Shown: in pieces, positions 23,017 through 30,422 of the stretch
How the letters are laid out: the number at the start of each line of letters is the position of its first letter
Position numbering within the stretch: position 1 is the first letter of the stretch
NCBI GenBank assembly: GCA_040390045.1
Contig: JAZJZC010000002.1
Span: 1-37,112 of the forward strand
Direction of reading: 5' to 3'
Length of the DNA stretch: 37,112 nucleotides
Source: Patescibacteria group bacterium
Lineage (GTDB): Bacteria > Patescibacteriota > Minisyncoccia > Phycocordibacterales > SIBU01
The notes under the pieces: model-generated
What the model was told of the DNA's origin: nothing
What the model saw: only the letters and a program-made list of their open reading frames with translations
The model's database searches: none
Position numbers and translations under genes: made by a program

Positions 23017-24027
23017 ATGAAGAACAAAAATCTGACACCACTCCTCGGAAAAGTTTTACAAAAAATCGCCCCACGAATCGGCGCAAAGGTTTTCATGGAG
23101 CCACGCTGGAATATTGTCGGGCAAATTATTTTTAAAAGTGGCCGGAAAAGATATTTCAGATATTCAAGCCTTGATCTCAATTCACTCGGCGCCTCTGAAA
23201 TTGCTAAAGATAAAGATTACGCCAACTTTTTTTTGAAAAAAATGGGCTACCCAATTGTGCCTGGCAGTAAAACTTTTTTTTCTGATCAATTTGCGGAAGA
23301 GTTGGCTGTTTCTGGGCGTGATACGAAAGCTGGTTGGGTATACGCCCAAAAATTAGGTTTGCCGGTTATCGTTAAACCGAATAGCGGTAGTCAGGGCATG
23401 GGAGTTGCGCTTGTGTATCGGAAGTCAGAATTTTTCCGAGCCATGAAAATTATTTTTAAGAAAGATCGAGTAGCCATCGTTCAGCGGCCGGTTTCTGGAA
23501 AAGATTACCGACTCGTGGTGCTCGATGATCGAGTGATTTCAGCCTACGAAAGAATTCCGTTGAGTGTCCTCGGTGATGGCAAATCTTCAATTAAAAAACT
23601 TTTACTTTTTAAACAAAAAAAATTTGCCGCTTCGAGTCGCGATACCAAAATTAAAATTGATGATCCGCGAATTTTAGAAAAATTGAAACGCCAAGGGCTA
23701 CGTTTCCAGTCTGTACTCGCTCAAGGTGAAAGGATTTTTCTTTTGGATAACGCCAATCTTTCTACCGGAGGTGATTCAGTTGATGTGACTGCAAATGTTC
23801 ATCCAGAATTTAGAAAGATCGCGATACAATTAACGAAAGACATGGGTCTTCGGTTGTGTGGCGTTGACCTCATGATCGAAGGAGATATTACACAAGCACC
23901 CGCTCGGTACTTTGTTTTAGAAATCAACGCGGCGCCGGGCCTTGATCATTACGCCAAATCTGGAAAAGTTCAGGAGAAGATTGTTGAGGATCTGTATCTT
24001 GAAGTTTTGAAATCAATGGAAAAGTAG
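23017..24027 (+). CDS. ATP-grasp ligase, cyanophycin synthetase-like
   Basis: This 336-residue protein has an ATP-grasp fold: LPVIVKPNSGSQGMGV (about 115-130), the acidic core GVDLMIEGD, and LEINAAPGLDHY (about 307-318) for ATP and Mg. LLDNANLSTGGDSVDVT is characteristic of the ATP-grasp part of cyanophycin synthetases and related glutathione-synthase-like ligases. It lacks the Mur ligase domain of full cyanophycin synthetase, so it probably joins a single amino acid or peptide to a carboxylate. The substrate cannot be read from sequence. comEC starts 14 bases after its stop, so they may be co-transcribed. Confidence 0.82.
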   Translation: MKNKNLTPLLGKVLQKIAPRIGAKVFMEPRWNIVGQIIFKSGRKRYFRYSSLDLNSLGASEIAKDKDYANFFLKKMGYPIVPGSKTFFSDQFAEELAVSGRDTKAGWVYAQKLGLPVIVKPNSGSQGMGVALVYRKSEFFRAMKIIFKKDRVAIVQRPVSGKDYRLVVLDDRVISAYERIPLSVLGDGKSSIKKLLLFKQKKFAASSRDTKIKIDDPRILEKLKRQGLRFQSVLAQGERIFLLDNANLSTGGDSVDVTANVHPEFRKIAIQLTKDMGLRLCGVDLMIEGDITQAPARYFVLEINAAPGLDHYAKSGKVQEKIVEDLYLEVLKSMEK

Positions 24028-24041
24028 CTCAAGAAAAATGT

Positions 24042-25565
24042 ATGGAAGTGAGAGATAAAATTCTAGCCATCTGTATCGGAGGATTTATTACTGGAGTTTT
24101 GGTGCGATCGTTCGTTGATTTTAGTATTTATTTTTCTTGTTTCTTTTTGGTTATTGGTTTAGCACTTTTTCTTCAGGCAAAATTTGAAAATGGGCAATCC
24201 GGTTTCAGGCGATTTTCACTGGGCTTGTTTATTTTGGCCACTGGTCTCGGCATGCTTCGCTTTGACGTGTCCGAATTTAAAACTACCAATCCTATTCTTG
24301 AAAACCACCTGAGTGAACGGGTGACACTGACAGGCACGATCGTCGATGAGCCGGACGAGAGAGCCGATTCTAATCGGCTGACCGTAAAACTCGAAAACTT
24401 TTTGACTGGAGATGTTGCAACTCCAATTTTTTCTAAAGCACTTTTGGTTGCTGATTTATATCCTCAATTTCAATATGGTGACGCAGTAGAATTTTCTGGT
24501 CAGTTGGAGAAACCGAAAAATTTCGCCGATCCATCGGGGAAAATTTTTGATTACCAAAATTATTTGGCGAAAGAAGGAATTTACTACCAAGTGAATCGGC
24601 CAAAAATTACCCTCATAAAATCCGATCAGGGAAATTTTGTTGTTTCAAAACTTTTCGATTTAAAACATGCTTTTTTGAACCAGATTAGCAAGCTCATTCC
24701 TGAGCCAGACGCTTCGCTTTTAGGAGGCTTAGTTGTTGGGGCTAAACATGCGCTCGGTCAAAATTTGCTCGATGATTTTCGCCGCGCGGGCGTCATTCAT
24801 ATCGTTGTGCTTTCTGGGTACAACATTACGATTGTGGCAGAGTCGATTATCGGATTTTTCAGTTTTCTGCCAAAATATTTAGGTCAAAGTTTCGGGGCGC
24901 TTGGCATTATCCTTTTCGCGATTATGACTGGCGGATCAGCGACGGTCGTACGGTCTTCGCTTATGGCACTTCTCGTCATTGTTGCTCGAACCACTGGTCG
25001 ACAATACAACATTACCCGCGCGCTTTTATTTGCGGGACTTTTCATGGTGTTTCAAAATCCCAAAATTTTAGTTTTTGATTCATCGTTCCAATTAAGTTTC
25101 GCCTCAACCCTTGCCCTGATCTATGTTTCTCCTATTTTTGAAAAGCGATTTTTATTTGTGACCGAAAAATTTGGCTTGCGCGCGATTTTAGTTTCGACGC
25201 TCTCGACTCAAATTTTTGTTCTGCCGATGTTGTTGTACAAAATGGGGCAACTTAGCTTGGTTGCCTTGCCGGTTAACATTTTAATTTTATCTGCCATTCC
25301 AGCTACCATGTTGTTCGGGTTTCTTGCCGGTGTCATCGGATTTATTTCAAGCGTCTTGGCGTTTCCGTTTGCTACTGTTGCTTACGGACTACTCGAATAT
25401 GAGCTCAGAGTCGTCGAATTTTTTGCTCATCTACCATTTTCCTCCGTTGCTATCGCTGGATTTCCCCTCTGGCTGGCCGTATTTGCCTACCTTGTATACT
25501 TGTGGGGGATTGTATTTTTGTCTAAAAAAACTACTGGCAAAAAGCCAAGGGATTTGCTATCATAA
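24042..25565 (+). CDS. comEC: ComEC/Rec2-type DNA uptake channel, membrane part only
   Basis: A 507-residue polytopic membrane protein. Two or three N-terminal membrane segments (about 8-80) precede an OB-like DUF4131 region (about 85-190). The competence domain (about 220-490) includes VVGAKHALGQNLLDDFRRAGVIHIVVLSGYN, the signature of ComEC. It conducts single-stranded DNA into the cytoplasm during transformation. The C-terminal metallo-beta-lactamase domain common in ComEC is missing here and is encoded separately at 27903-28766. With the pilus genes upstream, natural DNA uptake is a reasonable inference. Confidence 0.9.
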   Translation: MEVRDKILAICIGGFITGVLVRSFVDFSIYFSCFFLVIGLALFLQAKFENGQSGFRRFSLGLFILATGLGMLRFDVSEFKTTNPILENHLSERVTLTGTIVDEPDERADSNRLTVKLENFLTGDVATPIFSKALLVADLYPQFQYGDAVEFSGQLEKPKNFADPSGKIFDYQNYLAKEGIYYQVNRPKITLIKSDQGNFVVSKLFDLKHAFLNQISKLIPEPDASLLGGLVVGAKHALGQNLLDDFRRAGVIHIVVLSGYNITIVAESIIGFFSFLPKYLGQSFGALGIILFAIMTGGSATVVRSSLMALLVIVARTTGRQYNITRALLFAGLFMVFQNPKILVFDSSFQLSFASTLALIYVSPIFEKRFLFVTEKFGLRAILVSTLSTQIFVLPMLLYKMGQLSLVALPVNILILSAIPATMLFGFLAGVIGFISSVLAFPFATVAYGLLEYELRVVEFFAHLPFSSVAIAGFPLWLAVFAYLVYLWGIVFLSKKTTGKKPRDLLS

Positions 25566-25594
25566 GAGCTTAGACAGTACTCCTTTTTTGATCT

Positions 25595-25990
25595 ATGAAA
25601 AATCCTCTTACTATCGAGGGATACCTCAATGCAATTCGAACTCTCCCTCATAGCGAGTGGAGTGTTTCAATAGTTGGGAAATGTGTTTACCTCAAGAGAA
25701 TTTCTACTGGGGAATTATTTTTCCCTCTTGGGGCGATATATTTTCAACGCACGGGTAAGAAGCCTCTGAGTCAAGCTGCTCTATTTCAGCTTCATCTCAC
25801 GAATCATTTTCGGATGTCCCAGCCGGACTTTCTGGAGATTCGCTACGCTGAAATGGGTTTCCCCTGCGCTCGGGCTCGATGTCCACAATTACGGAGGCGC
25901 ATCTTGCGCGCCTGCCTGTGGCTCAAGCCACGAATTGTGTTTATTGTCAGCCCGAGGAGTTTTACTACACGACTAACCAGAGCTGCGTGA
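25595..25990 (+). CDS. unknown small protein with structured 3' end
   Basis: A 131-residue frame. The first ~90 residues (MKNPLTIEGYLNAIRTLPHSEWSV onward) look like real protein. The last ~40 are Arg-rich and correspond to nested inverted repeats (25884-25939: CACAATT/AATTGTG, GGCGC/GCGCC, GTGGCT/AGCCAC), so the true 3' end is doubtful. TGcTATCAT (25555-25563) at the end of comEC could be its promoter. A terminator hairpin overlaps the stop. A different frame (25879-26001) encodes a 40-residue Cys-containing peptide. No family recognised. Confidence 0.45.
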   Translation: MKNPLTIEGYLNAIRTLPHSEWSVSIVGKCVYLKRISTGELFFPLGAIYFQRTGKKPLSQAALFQLHLTNHFRMSQPDFLEIRYAEMGFPCARARCPQLRRRILRACLWLKPRIVFIVSPRSFTTRLTRAA

Positions 25991-26010
25991 GCGATGGTTA
26001 GTTTTTATTT
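25972..26010 (+). terminator. intrinsic terminator
   Basis: ACTAACCA pairs with TGGTTAGT across a 15-base loop, followed by TTTTATTTTT. It lies between convergent genes. Confidence 0.65.
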
Positions 26011-26017
26011 TTCACTA

Positions 26018-26629
26018 CTATTTAGCTTTTGTGTAATTCTCTTCAATCACAGACCAATTTAGATTTGAAAAAAAATCTTCTATGTATGCTTTTTTTCCGC
26101 TTGGCTGGTAGTCCGCCACAAACGAATGTTCCCACATATCAAGTCCTAGAATGAGCGCGCAGTTTTGGAGTTGTCCCAAGTGTTGTTCATCAATCCAGGC
26201 ATTCAAAAGTTCGCCGCTTGATCTGTCGTAGTACAGCATTGCCCAGCCAATACCGCGAGTCATGGCAATAGCTTTAAATTCTGCAAGCCAAAGCTCAAAT
26301 GAACCCCACTTTTCCTCAATGGCTTTTTTCAATGAACTGGAGCCGAGCGGACTCGAACTACCTTCAAGACTTTTAAAATAAACTTCGTGGTTTCTCATGC
26401 CGTTAAATTCAAATCCAAATCGGCGCATCACTTCGCCCAAGGCGTAAGCGTTTCTTGCCCCGAGCGGGGTCGAGGGGTCTGCGTCTTTTTTCAATTCCTC
26501 TACTTTTTCCAAGACCAAATTGGCGTGTTTGACGTAGCCTGCGTAGAGTTTCAAATGTTCCTCAATGGTTTTTTTAGAAATGCCTTTTAGTTCTGGAATG
26601 GTAAATTTTTGTTCTTCAAATTTTTTCAT
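26018..26629 (-). CDS. sodB: Fe/Mn superoxide dismutase
   Basis: This 203-residue enzyme converts superoxide to oxygen and peroxide. The four metal ligands are present: His25 (TIEEHL), His81 (MRNHEVYF), Asp164 and His168 (LDMWEHSF). The second-sphere Gln found four residues before the second His in FeSOD is Gly here, and EQH149-150 lies where MnSOD places its Gln, so metal preference cannot be assigned as Fe or Mn. Two insertions, residues 51-58 (DPSTPLGA) and 91-99 (SSSPLGSSS), come from a palindromic element shared with recJ. TGcTATAAT on the minus strand (26665-26657) is a likely promoter, 27 bases before the ATG. Confidence 0.92.
   Translation of the reverse strand: MKKFEEQKFTIPELKGISKKTIEEHLKLYAGYVKHANLVLEKVEELKKDADPSTPLGARNAYALGEVMRRFGFEFNGMRNHEVYFKSLEGSSSPLGSSSLKKAIEEKWGSFELWLAEFKAIAMTRGIGWAMLYYDRSSGELLNAWIDEQHLGQLQNCALILGLDMWEHSFVADYQPSGKKAYIEDFFSNLNWSVIEENYTKAK
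26339..26359 (-). repeat. degenerate copy of the PSTPLGA-type element in sodB
   Basis: The core TTCGAGTCCGCTCGG on the minus strand resembles the better copy at 26455-26477 and is read in the same frame (SSSPLGS). Confidence 0.5.
26455..26477 (-). repeat. in-frame palindromic element in sodB (PSTPLGA type)
   Basis: CCCCTCGACCCCGCTCGGGG on the minus strand differs from the recJ copy (20251-20270) at only two of 20 positions and encodes PSTPLGA in the same frame. Confidence 0.75.
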
Positions 26630-26656
26630 GGTTGTAAGTAATTTTATAATAATTTG

Positions 26657-26665
26657 ATTATAGCA
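26657..26665 (-). promoter_or_regulatory. extended -10 promoter of sodB
   Basis: TGcTATAAT on the minus strand, 27 bases before the sodB ATG. Confidence 0.6.
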
Positions 26666-26747
26666 CGCTTGCCCTGTCCGTTGACTTATTGTGTGAAGAG
26701 ACTACTCTTAATGTAGTAGTTGCGTTGAAAATTCGTCCTTCGACTCG

Positions 26748-27254
26748 ATGAAAATGAAAATATTTCCCAGTGGCGCTCAATGGCTCGATGTATACCGGCG
26801 CGTGTTTTGGTACACTGCGATTTCGGCCTTTATGGTTTTTTTCTTTTGGCGCTGGCACTTTCGTTATACGGGTGGCCGTGAGCTCAATGCTTCCGGTTTG
26901 CCTCGAGCATTCGATTCGCTCGCTCTGGCGCTGTGGGTTTTCGTTTTGTTGCTTCAGGCTCGGTTTGCGTACTACGTCCATACTTTACCAGAAGCCACAA
27001 ACAATTTGCTCATCAGGGTGGCGTACCATTTGAGAGCAGCAACCAATCTCTATCTCATTTCAGGCGGGCTTATTTTGGCGATTTGGAATGTATGGAATGG
27101 AGTTGATTTGCAAGAGGTGGCTTGGAATGGCTGTGCAATCTTGCTGTGTTCTTTGTTGATTTTCGGAGTGTTTTCCATCACCATAGGAATTCTTCGCCTG
27201 CTTGCGTGGCGATATCCGCGACAAAGATACCTCTGTCAAAGAAAGATTTTCTAA
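26748..27254 (+). CDS. four-helix membrane protein of unknown function
   Basis: A 168-residue protein with four likely membrane segments (about 20-36, 58-76, 98-113, 126-150), joined by short basic loops and ending RYPRQRYLCQRKIF. Met1 or Met3 may be the start. It is divergent from sodB and followed by its own terminator. No motif gives a function. Confidence 0.55.
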   Translation: MKMKIFPSGAQWLDVYRRVFWYTAISAFMVFFFWRWHFRYTGGRELNASGLPRAFDSLALALWVFVLLLQARFAYYVHTLPEATNNLLIRVAYHLRAATNLYLISGGLILAIWNVWNGVDLQEVAWNGCAILLCSLLIFGVFSITIGILRLLAWRYPRQRYLCQRKIF

Positions 27255-27256
27255 CT

Positions 27257-27280
27257 ACCCTCGTTTATCGGGGGTTTTTA
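27257..27280 (+). terminator. intrinsic terminator
   Basis: ACCCTCG pairs with CGGGGGT around TTTAT, followed by TTTTT. It ends the four-helix membrane protein gene. Confidence 0.75.
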
Positions 27281-27289
27281 ATATATAAA

Positions 27290-27316
27290 AAAATCGCAGA
27301 AAGTTTCTGCGATTTT
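27290..27316 (-). terminator. intrinsic terminator of the reverse-strand unknown gene
   Basis: AAATCGCAGAA pairs with TTCTGCGATTT. On the minus strand the hairpin is followed by a T-run, so it terminates transcription of the gene at 27334-27798. Confidence 0.7.
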
Positions 27317-27333
27317 GCGAATGTGGCCTGTTC

Positions 27334-27798
27334 TCAATCAACGAAGGACGACGGAATTATCGGCATCGGCGGGCACCTGCTTTCCACAAAGGTTCTGTAT
27401 ACGCACAGGGTGGAGTATGCCACAGCTGCCGAAAAAACCCCAGCGATTGTCACATTTGAAACGTAGGAGGAATTGCTCGGCATGACAATTGGCATCACTT
27501 CGAACTTCACCCTTTCCTCCATGAGGTTGTTCGTCTGATTCCAGTACGTTGTGATTTTCAGGGTTACACCGACGGGTGATTCTTCGGGGGTGTCGAAGTG
27601 GCTTTCTGGCGCAAGATGGAGCATTTGCCTATATTCCGATTGCCTAAAAATCAACCAGAGATCTTTAGTTTTATCTCCGATCGGCGCCGCCAGCGTCAGA
27701 AGGACGTCATTCTCGCGCCGTTTGACTGGGCATTTTCGATTGCGGAGTTTTTGAAACAAGGCAAAGGGGAGCGTGATAAGTTTCTGGGGTGTATTCAT
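27334..27798 (-). CDS. unknown protein with one membrane segment
   Basis: A 154-residue reverse-strand protein. Residues 30-105 are mixed alpha/beta (DVLLTLAAPIGDKTKDLWLIF, VGVTLKITTYW); a membrane helix may lie at about 113-135. The minus-strand terminator just beyond its stop supports this strand rather than the overlapping forward frame 27598-27903. No Shine-Dalgarno and no clear -10 were found. No family recognised. Confidence 0.5.
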   Translation of the reverse strand: MNTPQKLITLPFALFQKLRNRKCPVKRRENDVLLTLAAPIGDKTKDLWLIFRQSEYRQMLHLAPESHFDTPEESPVGVTLKITTYWNQTNNLMEERVKFEVMPIVMPSNSSYVSNVTIAGVFSAAVAYSTLCVYRTFVESRCPPMPIIPSSFVD

Positions 27799-27887
27799 TA
27801 TGTGCAGAGGGAGGTTTTCTTGCCACAGCTTATTAAATTAGGCCTTCAAAGGCAAGTTTTAAATGTAACGGACCATTTTCTTTTTAA

Positions 27888-27896
27888 TGCTACAAT
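27888..27896 (+). promoter_or_regulatory. extended -10 promoter giving a leaderless mRNA
   Basis: TGcTACAAT ends six bases before the ATG of the metallo-beta-lactamase gene at 27903. Confidence 0.6.
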
Positions 27897-27902
27897 TTTC
27901 TG

Positions 27903-28766
27903 ATGCAAAGGGTTCGTGAAAATGCGCGCGTGTATTTGTTAGTGGCGCTTTTTGTTGCAACTTGTTGTATCTGGTTTGCGGTCTTTCACGAAAGCCGCGG
28001 GAATATTTTAAAAATCGCAATGTTGGATATCGGTCAAGGTGACGCGATTTTTATTGAAGCGCCGAATGGCAATCAAATGCTTATTGATGGTGGGCCGCCG
28101 AAAACTGTTCTCTCGGCGCTTCGAAAGGTGATGCCGTTTTATGATCGCTCGATTGATATGCTCATGGTGACCAATCCTGACGCGGATCACATGGCCGGAT
28201 TTATCGATGTGCTAAAAAGTTTTAAAGTGGGGGAAGTGATTGAGCCGGGAACAAATTCACCTTCGGCGACCTATGCTGAACTCGAAAGAACAATTAAAGA
28301 GAAAAAAGTGCCGCAAGTTGTGGCGCGGCGTGGTGAAATAATTTGGCTCGATAAAAAAGCTGGCGTTGGATTCTACGTACTTTTCCCCGACCGAGACATT
28401 TTAGGATTAGCGACTAATGACGGTTCGATTGTCGGGCGGCTTGTCTACGGAAACACGTCGGTGATGTTTACAGGGGACTCACCTTCAAATATCGAGCATT
28501 ACTTGGTCGCGCTCGACGGAGAAAAATTAAAAAGCGATGTTTTAAAGGTCGGCCATCACGGTTCGCGAACTTCTACCTCGGAAGAATTTGTCGGGGTTGT
28601 TGATCCAACGATGGCGATCATTTCAGATGGGAAGGATAATAAATATGGACACCCGCATCAGGAAACTTTGGATACGCTCGAAAAATTTGGCGTGAAAGTT
28701 TTTCGCACTGATCAGGTTGGGACGATTATTTTAAAATCGGATGGGGAGACGATTAGAAGGGAATAG
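27903..28766 (+). CDS. ComEC-type metallo-beta-lactamase domain protein, membrane-anchored
   Basis: This 287-residue protein has an N-terminal membrane anchor (about 11-28) and a metallo-beta-lactamase fold: LDIGQGDAIFIEAPNGNQMLIDGG (41-64), TNPDADHMAGF (90-100), MFTGD and VLKVGHHGSRTS. This is the arrangement of the C-terminal ComEC domain, proposed to process incoming DNA. The first His of the usual HxHxDH motif is Asn, as in many ComEC domains. The separate gene and own leaderless promoter (TGcTACAAT) suggest it works in trans with the membrane part at 24042-25565, on the outer membrane face. Confidence 0.85.
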   Translation: MQRVRENARVYLLVALFVATCCIWFAVFHESRGNILKIAMLDIGQGDAIFIEAPNGNQMLIDGGPPKTVLSALRKVMPFYDRSIDMLMVTNPDADHMAGFIDVLKSFKVGEVIEPGTNSPSATYAELERTIKEKKVPQVVARRGEIIWLDKKAGVGFYVLFPDRDILGLATNDGSIVGRLVYGNTSVMFTGDSPSNIEHYLVALDGEKLKSDVLKVGHHGSRTSTSEEFVGVVDPTMAIISDGKDNKYGHPHQETLDTLEKFGVKVFRTDQVGTIILKSDGETIRRE

Positions 28767-28855
28767 GAGATAGAAAATAAAAAATCCCCCGCCGCGCAAA
28801 GCGCGGCGGGGGATTTTTTCATTCTTGAATCTTTAATCGTGAATCCTGATTCTGT
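28759..28855. repeat. heptamer arrays on both sides of a 19-bp terminator hairpin
   Basis: GGGAATA, GGAGATA and GAAAATA (28759-28779) precede the hairpin and overlap the lactamase stop codon. ATTCTTG, AATCTTT, AATCGTG, AATCCTG and ATTCTGT (28821-28855) follow it and run up to the bL28 stop codon. The second arm belongs to the same family as the rnhA start array. Confidence 0.7.
28779..28819. terminator. bidirectional 19-bp terminator
   Basis: AAAAAATCCCCCGCCGCGC pairs perfectly with 28801-28819 around AAA. A-run and T-run flanks make it work for the lactamase gene on the plus strand and bL28 on the minus strand. Confidence 0.9.
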
Positions 28856-29098
28856 TTAAATAAGGCCGGCTTTTTTGAGAGTTTGATACGCTCCGTTCTT
28901 GTTGATAGTTTTGATTGCTTCAGTTGAGATAGTCAATCGAATGCTCTTTTTAAGTTCAGGAATATAGATCTTCTTTTTTTGAAGATTTGGGTATTTGCGA
29001 GTCATGCCGGTAGGATTAAACTGCGTAGCACGAGTGCGGTTGCTGTACCCTCCACCCATTCGGGTTCCTTTTTTAGTTATGGGGCAAATGTTGGCCAT
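28856..29098 (-). CDS. rpmB: 50S ribosomal protein bL28
   Basis: This 80-residue ribosomal protein starts MANICPITKKGTRMGGGYSNRT and carries KYPNLQKKKIYIPEL and the IRLTISTEAIKTINKNGAYQTL tail typical of bL28. It binds 23S rRNA in the large subunit. Only one cysteine remains of the zinc-type form. It is a single gene, preceded by a CCCTAAA-type inverted array and followed by the 19-bp terminator. Confidence 0.93.
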   Translation of the reverse strand: MANICPITKKGTRMGGGYSNRTRATQFNPTGMTRKYPNLQKKKIYIPELKKSIRLTISTEAIKTINKNGAYQTLKKAGLI

Positions 29099-29105
29099 TG
29101 AAATA

Positions 29106-29174
29106 CAGGGTTTAGGGTACAGGGTGAAGGGTTTAGTTTTCCGAATTCGGTCTAGACCCTAACCCCTACACCCT
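29106..29174. repeat. inverted CCCTAAA-type heptamer arrays
   Basis: CAGGGTT, TAGGGTA, CAGGGTG and AAGGGTT (29106-29133) face AGACCCT, AACCCCT and ACACCCT (29154-29174) across the palindrome CCGAATTCGG (29141-29150). It lies between the divergent bL28 and protease genes. Confidence 0.75.
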
Positions 29175-29215
29175 TCTTATAATTAGTTTCGCTATGCTAT
29201 CATATTCTTACATTT

Positions 29216-29830
29216 ATGCAAATAGATATTGTCTTCCCAATTTTACTTCTGATTATGTCGATCGTCATACACGAAGTAAGTCACGGGTACGCCGCAGAAG
29301 CCTTGGGCGATCCGACTGCTCGTTACGCAGGACGACTCACCCTAAACCCGATTGCTCACCTTGAGCTCGTGGGTTCAATTATTGTGCCGATTATCACTGC
29401 TCTTGTTCCTCCGCACATGGTGTTTGGCTGGGCCAAACCGGTGCCGGTCAATCCCTACAATTTAAAAAACCAAAGATGGGGAGAGGTTTTGGTTTCTGCC
29501 GCCGGACCAGCATCGAATTTAGCCATCGCTATTATTTTCGGGTTGCTCATTCGCTTTGACGTCATCTATCAATTTCTTCCTGTTACTTTTGCCAGTCCTG
29601 TCGTAACCTTGGTATATATCAATCTCTTGCTGGCAGTTTTTAATCTTGTACCCATCGCGCCGCTTGATGGCTCAAAAATTTTGTTCGGATTTTTCCCAGC
29701 ACGACTTTTCCATATTAGAAATTGGATCGAAAGTCACTCTCTTATTATTTTAATTTTCTTTATTCTGTTTCTATGGCAGTTTGTCGATCCGCTCATTACC
29801 TTTCTTTTCAGGCTGATTACGGGCTTATAA
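29216..29830 (+). CDS. site-2 protease family membrane metallopeptidase (M50)
   Basis: A 204-residue membrane protein with HEVSHGY (residues 19-25; HExxH zinc site and catalytic Glu) in the first helix and NLVPIAPLDGSKIL (about 141-154; the third zinc ligand motif NxxPxxxLDG). Hydrophobic segments are at about 1-22, 55-70, 90-115, 126-148 and 175-195. Members cleave transmembrane proteins; the short form lacks a PDZ domain. TGcTATCAT shortly upstream is a possible promoter. Substrate unknown. Confidence 0.9.
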   Translation: MQIDIVFPILLLIMSIVIHEVSHGYAAEALGDPTARYAGRLTLNPIAHLELVGSIIVPIITALVPPHMVFGWAKPVPVNPYNLKNQRWGEVLVSAAGPASNLAIAIIFGLLIRFDVIYQFLPVTFASPVVTLVYINLLLAVFNLVPIAPLDGSKILFGFFPARLFHIRNWIESHSLIILIFFILFLWQFVDPLITFLFRLITGL

Positions 29831-29836
29831 AATTTT

Positions 29837-30256
29837 ATGAAAAAAATTTATTTATTACTTTTTCATGGACTCCTGAGTTGGCTGTTTTCCTTCGTTCTTG
29901 GGGTTATCACACTCTCTTTTTTATGGACAGATTCCCACAATATTTTTAGGTATTATCTTGGAAACGCTTTAGCTACCGGTTCTCTATTTTTGGCTGCATT
30001 TTTTTCAGCACAAATTGTGAGAAAGCTGATGCATTTTGATAAAAAAGATTCCCAGTTTGTCTTAATTTTCGGGACATTGATTTTATTTTTATTATATACG
30101 CTCCCTATATTTATAGGGAGACTTCCTGGTATTGAATCTTCTTCGAGTGTCATAATAATAATTAATTCGATTTTGGTGTCATTGAGTTATTTCCTTGGCA
30201 CCCTATTTCTCAAGCCGTCTCGGGTTACTGATGTAGACAATTCTATGGAGTCGTAA
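29837..30256 (+). CDS. four-helix membrane protein of unknown function
   Basis: A 139-residue protein beginning MKKIYLLLFHGLLSWLFSF, six bases after the protease stop, so probably co-transcribed with it. Four hydrophobic helices (about 5-30, 40-58, 72-92, 103-128), a short cytoplasmic loop HFDKKDSQ, and a polar C-terminus. No motif identified. It may be a partner or simply a neighbour of the protease. Confidence 0.6.
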   Translation: MKKIYLLLFHGLLSWLFSFVLGVITLSFLWTDSHNIFRYYLGNALATGSLFLAAFFSAQIVRKLMHFDKKDSQFVLIFGTLILFLLYTLPIFIGRLPGIESSSSVIIIINSILVSLSYFLGTLFLKPSRVTDVDNSMES

Positions 30257-30322
30257 AGATTGCTTGTGGCAGCTATGCAAGGTTGCTTTTTTTGCCGGTT
30301 TATATTACATTACTCCCACCGC

Positions 30323-30415
30323 AAGTTTATAAAGTTCCAAGTTCGTCAAGTTTATCAAGTGGGGAAAAAGCCTCTGACTTTATGAACTTTACAAACTTTA
30401 AGGACTTGATGAACT
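30323..30415. repeat. inverted AAGTTTATC/ACTTTATGA arrays before rpsL
   Basis: AAGT recurs at 30323, 30332, 30339, 30348 and 30357 (mostly nine-base steps). The inverted arm has ACT at 30377, 30386, 30395, 30404 and 30413, an exact 9-base period. The arms flank about 17 bases and can form a long imperfect hairpin ending eight bases before the rpsL start codon. Confidence 0.7.
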
Positions 30416-30422
30416 AATTATA

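Noticed and set aside
27598-27903. Forward frame opposite the 27334-27798 gene
   Set aside because: The minus-strand frame is longer, more protein-like and followed by a minus-strand terminator.
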